From NCBI GenBank assembly GCA_964015035.1, contig CAXHCA010000101.1, positions 1 to 24,451 on the forward strand: DNA of 24,451 bases, given 5' to 3'. Below, piece by piece: positions 23,524-24,451 of this stretch. The notes below the pieces were generated by a model. It was given only the letters and a program-made list of their open reading frames with translations. It searched no databases and was not told where the DNA came from. Position 1 is the stretch's first letter; each line of letters begins with the position of its first letter. A program made the translations under genes and the position numbers. The stretch comes from BQJU01 sp964015035. Its GTDB lineage: Bacteria; Bacteroidota; Bacteroidia; Chitinophagales; Saprospiraceae.

Positions 23524-23688
23524 CTGGATAGACATTTTGGGGATTATGACGATCTGTAATTCGTTTTTAGGGAATGACTTTTGGGTTCTTTTGGCGTTAT
23601 ACTTCTATCTGATTACAGATCTCTATAAAAATAATATTCGTTTTTATAAACTGTTTGGATACAACCTCCAACGCATGAAACAAGCACT

Positions 23689-23738
23689 AAAAAAGGCAGC
23701 GGCAGGAGACCAACTTAAAGGTTACCCTGTCCGCTGCT
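23689..23738 (-). terminator. Intrinsic terminator ending the structured RNA region
   Basis: GCAGCGG (23696-23702) pairs with CCGCTGC (23731-23737). CAGG/CCTG (with T23730 bulged) and GACC/GGTT extend the stem to about 15 pairs around a short loop. Read on the minus strand it ends in six Ts (23694-23689). A strong, complete terminator with no coding gene before it. Confidence 0.8.
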
Positions 23739-24050
23739 GGTTCAAACTACTCTCTCAATGGTTCGTGCATCTTTAGTGTTCCATAGCGCATCATGGTCTT
23801 ATACCCACATTGGTGTGTACAAAACATAGCTCTCCCAGGCGATTATCTGGCAGGAATTAAGTACGTGAGCCGGTCACGCACTACTTTCCTATACAATCGC
23901 CAATTAAACCCTGCCTTTCTCAAAATGGGAAAGGAGGTTGGTCCTTGTGACCTTTTCTAACTTTATTAAGGAAGTTTTCTCCTAGTGGTAACAGCCCTGT
24001 ATTCGGTGGTTTTCATTGGTTGATTGGGCTAACAATCAGCGCTGCACCAA
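23689..24050 (-). ncRNA. Candidate structured non-coding RNA
   Basis: There is no credible open frame in this stretch, yet it folds densely and ends in a strong minus-strand terminator. Helices visible by eye: 23838-23844 with 23895-23901 (7 bp); 23849-23854 with 23910-23915 (6 bp), which crosses the first and would make a pseudoknot; and a hairpin 23859-23868 with 23874-23886 (10 bp, 3-base bulge, 5-base loop) nested inside. Also 23914-23919 with 23929-23934 (6 bp, competing with the crossing helix) and 23940-23943 with 23949-23952. The pair 23993-23997/24026-24030 may close the 5' part. The 5' end is a guess: no consensus promoter is seen. I find no tmRNA, RNase P, SRP or B12 riboswitch signature. 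It could be a 6S-like or lineage-specific RNA. Confidence 0.42.
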
Positions 24051-24092
24051 AATATTAAGAAAAAAAGTAAGACCTATCGTCATGCGGGAAGT

Positions 24093-24140
24093 TATCGGTT
24101 AACAACTATTTCAAATAAGTGTAAAAAATATTTACCGATA
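24093..24140. repeat. Imperfect inverted repeat in the gene-free end region
   Basis: TATCGGTTAA (24093-24102) pairs with TTTACCGATA (24131-24140) at 9 of 10 positions around a 28-base AT-rich centre. Its role is unknown; it lies upstream, in minus-strand terms, of the structured RNA candidate. Confidence 0.3.
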
Positions 24141-24181
24141 GACGAGGGTTTTGAGTTGTTGATTAAAAATTCACGTTCTTT

Positions 24182-24275
24182 GACAAATTTCGTGGTCAAG
24201 CTAAAATATAAATCAAAAGTGCCTTTAGAAGCGTTGGTTTATATTTTTGATTGACTTTGAATCAGGGAATTTGTC
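24182..24275. repeat. Long imperfect inverted repeat with promoter-like arms
   Basis: The arm 24182-24214 and the reverse complement of 24236-24275 share GACAAATT at the outer end and AAAATATAAA at the inner end, with divergent, unequal middles. The right arm contains a plus-strand TATTTTTG (24242-24249) and the left arm a minus-strand TATATTTT (24210-24203), so the element looks like two outward-facing promoter-like boxes. Neither has a -33 partner. Between here and the adapter (24276-24408) I see only AT-rich sequence. Confidence 0.35.
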
Positions 24276-24408
24276 ATAGAACCAAAATTCATTATAAAAA
24301 CGGGAGGGATTTGCAGATTATTATATCTGAAGGAAAAAAAATTAAAAAAAGTATAGAATGAGGGAAAAATCAGCTGATTTCCAGCACTGGCAGAACTTAA
24401 CTTATTAG

Positions 24409-24451
24409 CTGTCTCTTATACACATCTGACGCTGCCGACGAAGCCAAGTGT
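24409..24451. other. Nextera sequencing adapter, not genomic
   Basis: Bases 24409-24427 are CTGTCTCTTATACACATCT, the Tn5 mosaic end used in Nextera libraries. They are followed at 24428-24441 by GACGCTGCCGACGA, completing the reverse complement of the read-1 transposase adapter (33 bases exact). The last 10 bases (AGCCAAGTGT) would be an index and the start of the P5 side. Genomic sequence ends at 24408 or shortly before. Confidence 0.97.

Noticed and set aside
23720..23760. tRNA-like T-arm (GGTTCAAAC)
   Set aside because: No matching 5-bp T stem, no acceptor or anticodon arm and no CCA context.
23537..23776. Plus-strand open frame of 79 codons near the right end
   Set aside because: It runs through the minus-strand terminator hairpin at 23689-23738 and has no recognisable domain; the strand and structure favour non-coding sequence.
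23689..24050. tmRNA, RNase P RNA, SRP RNA or a cobalamin riboswitch
   Set aside because: The tmRNA ends and tag reading frame, the GAGGAAAGTCC core of RNase P, the GGAAG loop of SRP RNA and the B12 box are all absent; the short AGGAGACC at 23704 is part of a terminator stem.
1..24451. CRISPR array, insertion sequence, integrase or toxin-antitoxin pair
   Set aside because: No regularly spaced repeats, transposase or integrase motifs, or paired small toxin/antitoxin frames were found.

Overview
The window looks like chromosomal DNA of a free-living Bacteroidota, most likely of the Saprospirales/Lewinella type. The signs are two proteins ending in type IX secretion sorting domains (one type A, one type B), a GldB gliding lipoprotein, an RprX/RprY-like two-component pair, B12-dependent methylmalonyl-CoA mutase, and promoters of the Bacteroidota form TTTG-N19-TAnnTTTG. 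Genus-level placement is inference. No rRNA, tRNA, CRISPR array, transposase or prophage block is visible. The last 43 bases are not genomic: a complete Nextera transposase adapter starts at 24409, so the right edge is an untrimmed contig end.

Layout. 1-2.6 kb (+): a secreted PKD protein with a type A sorting tail and a small lipoprotein. 2.8-5.7 kb (-): an AlgI-type MBOAT acyltransferase followed by an AlgJ/AlgX-type SGNH partner, together a polymer O-acylation cassette. 5.8-7.9 kb (+): methylmalonyl-CoA mutase large subunit. 8.1-8.9 kb (-): a solitary AntA/AntB antirepressor-like gene with a textbook promoter. 9.3-10.4 kb (+): a type B-sorted surface protein. 10.7-12.4 kb (-): a periplasmic SPOR-repeat protein. 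12.75-14.1 kb (+): a 4Fe-4S/CDGSH protein and a 4-helix-bundle membrane protein. 14.2-20.1 kb (-): an outer-membrane barrel, nadC, histidine kinase, response regulator, pyrD and a 52-residue membrane protein. 20.2-22.6 kb (+): gldB, a 2-oxoglutarate/Fe(II)-type oxygenase and tatA. 22.8-23.4 kb (-): a DUF937 protein. 23.4-24.4 kb: no credible gene, but two minus-strand terminators and a heavily structured, possibly pseudoknotted RNA candidate.

Most genes are single-copy housekeeping or envelope genes in short transcription units of one to three genes. Envelope and surface work dominates: polymer acylation, T9SS cargo, SPOR protein, beta-barrel, GldB, TatA and envelope sensing by the histidine kinase. 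The less ordinary material lies between genes. There is a dispersed ~100-bp repeat with one copy in each of two convergent gaps (2.7 and 10.6 kb), several strong inverted repeats, and the structured RNA region near the contig end. Start codons were revised from TTG to internal ATG or GTG codons where promoter position or family length argued for it (MBOAT, antirepressor-like, CDGSH, pyrD, nadC, oxygenase, tatA).
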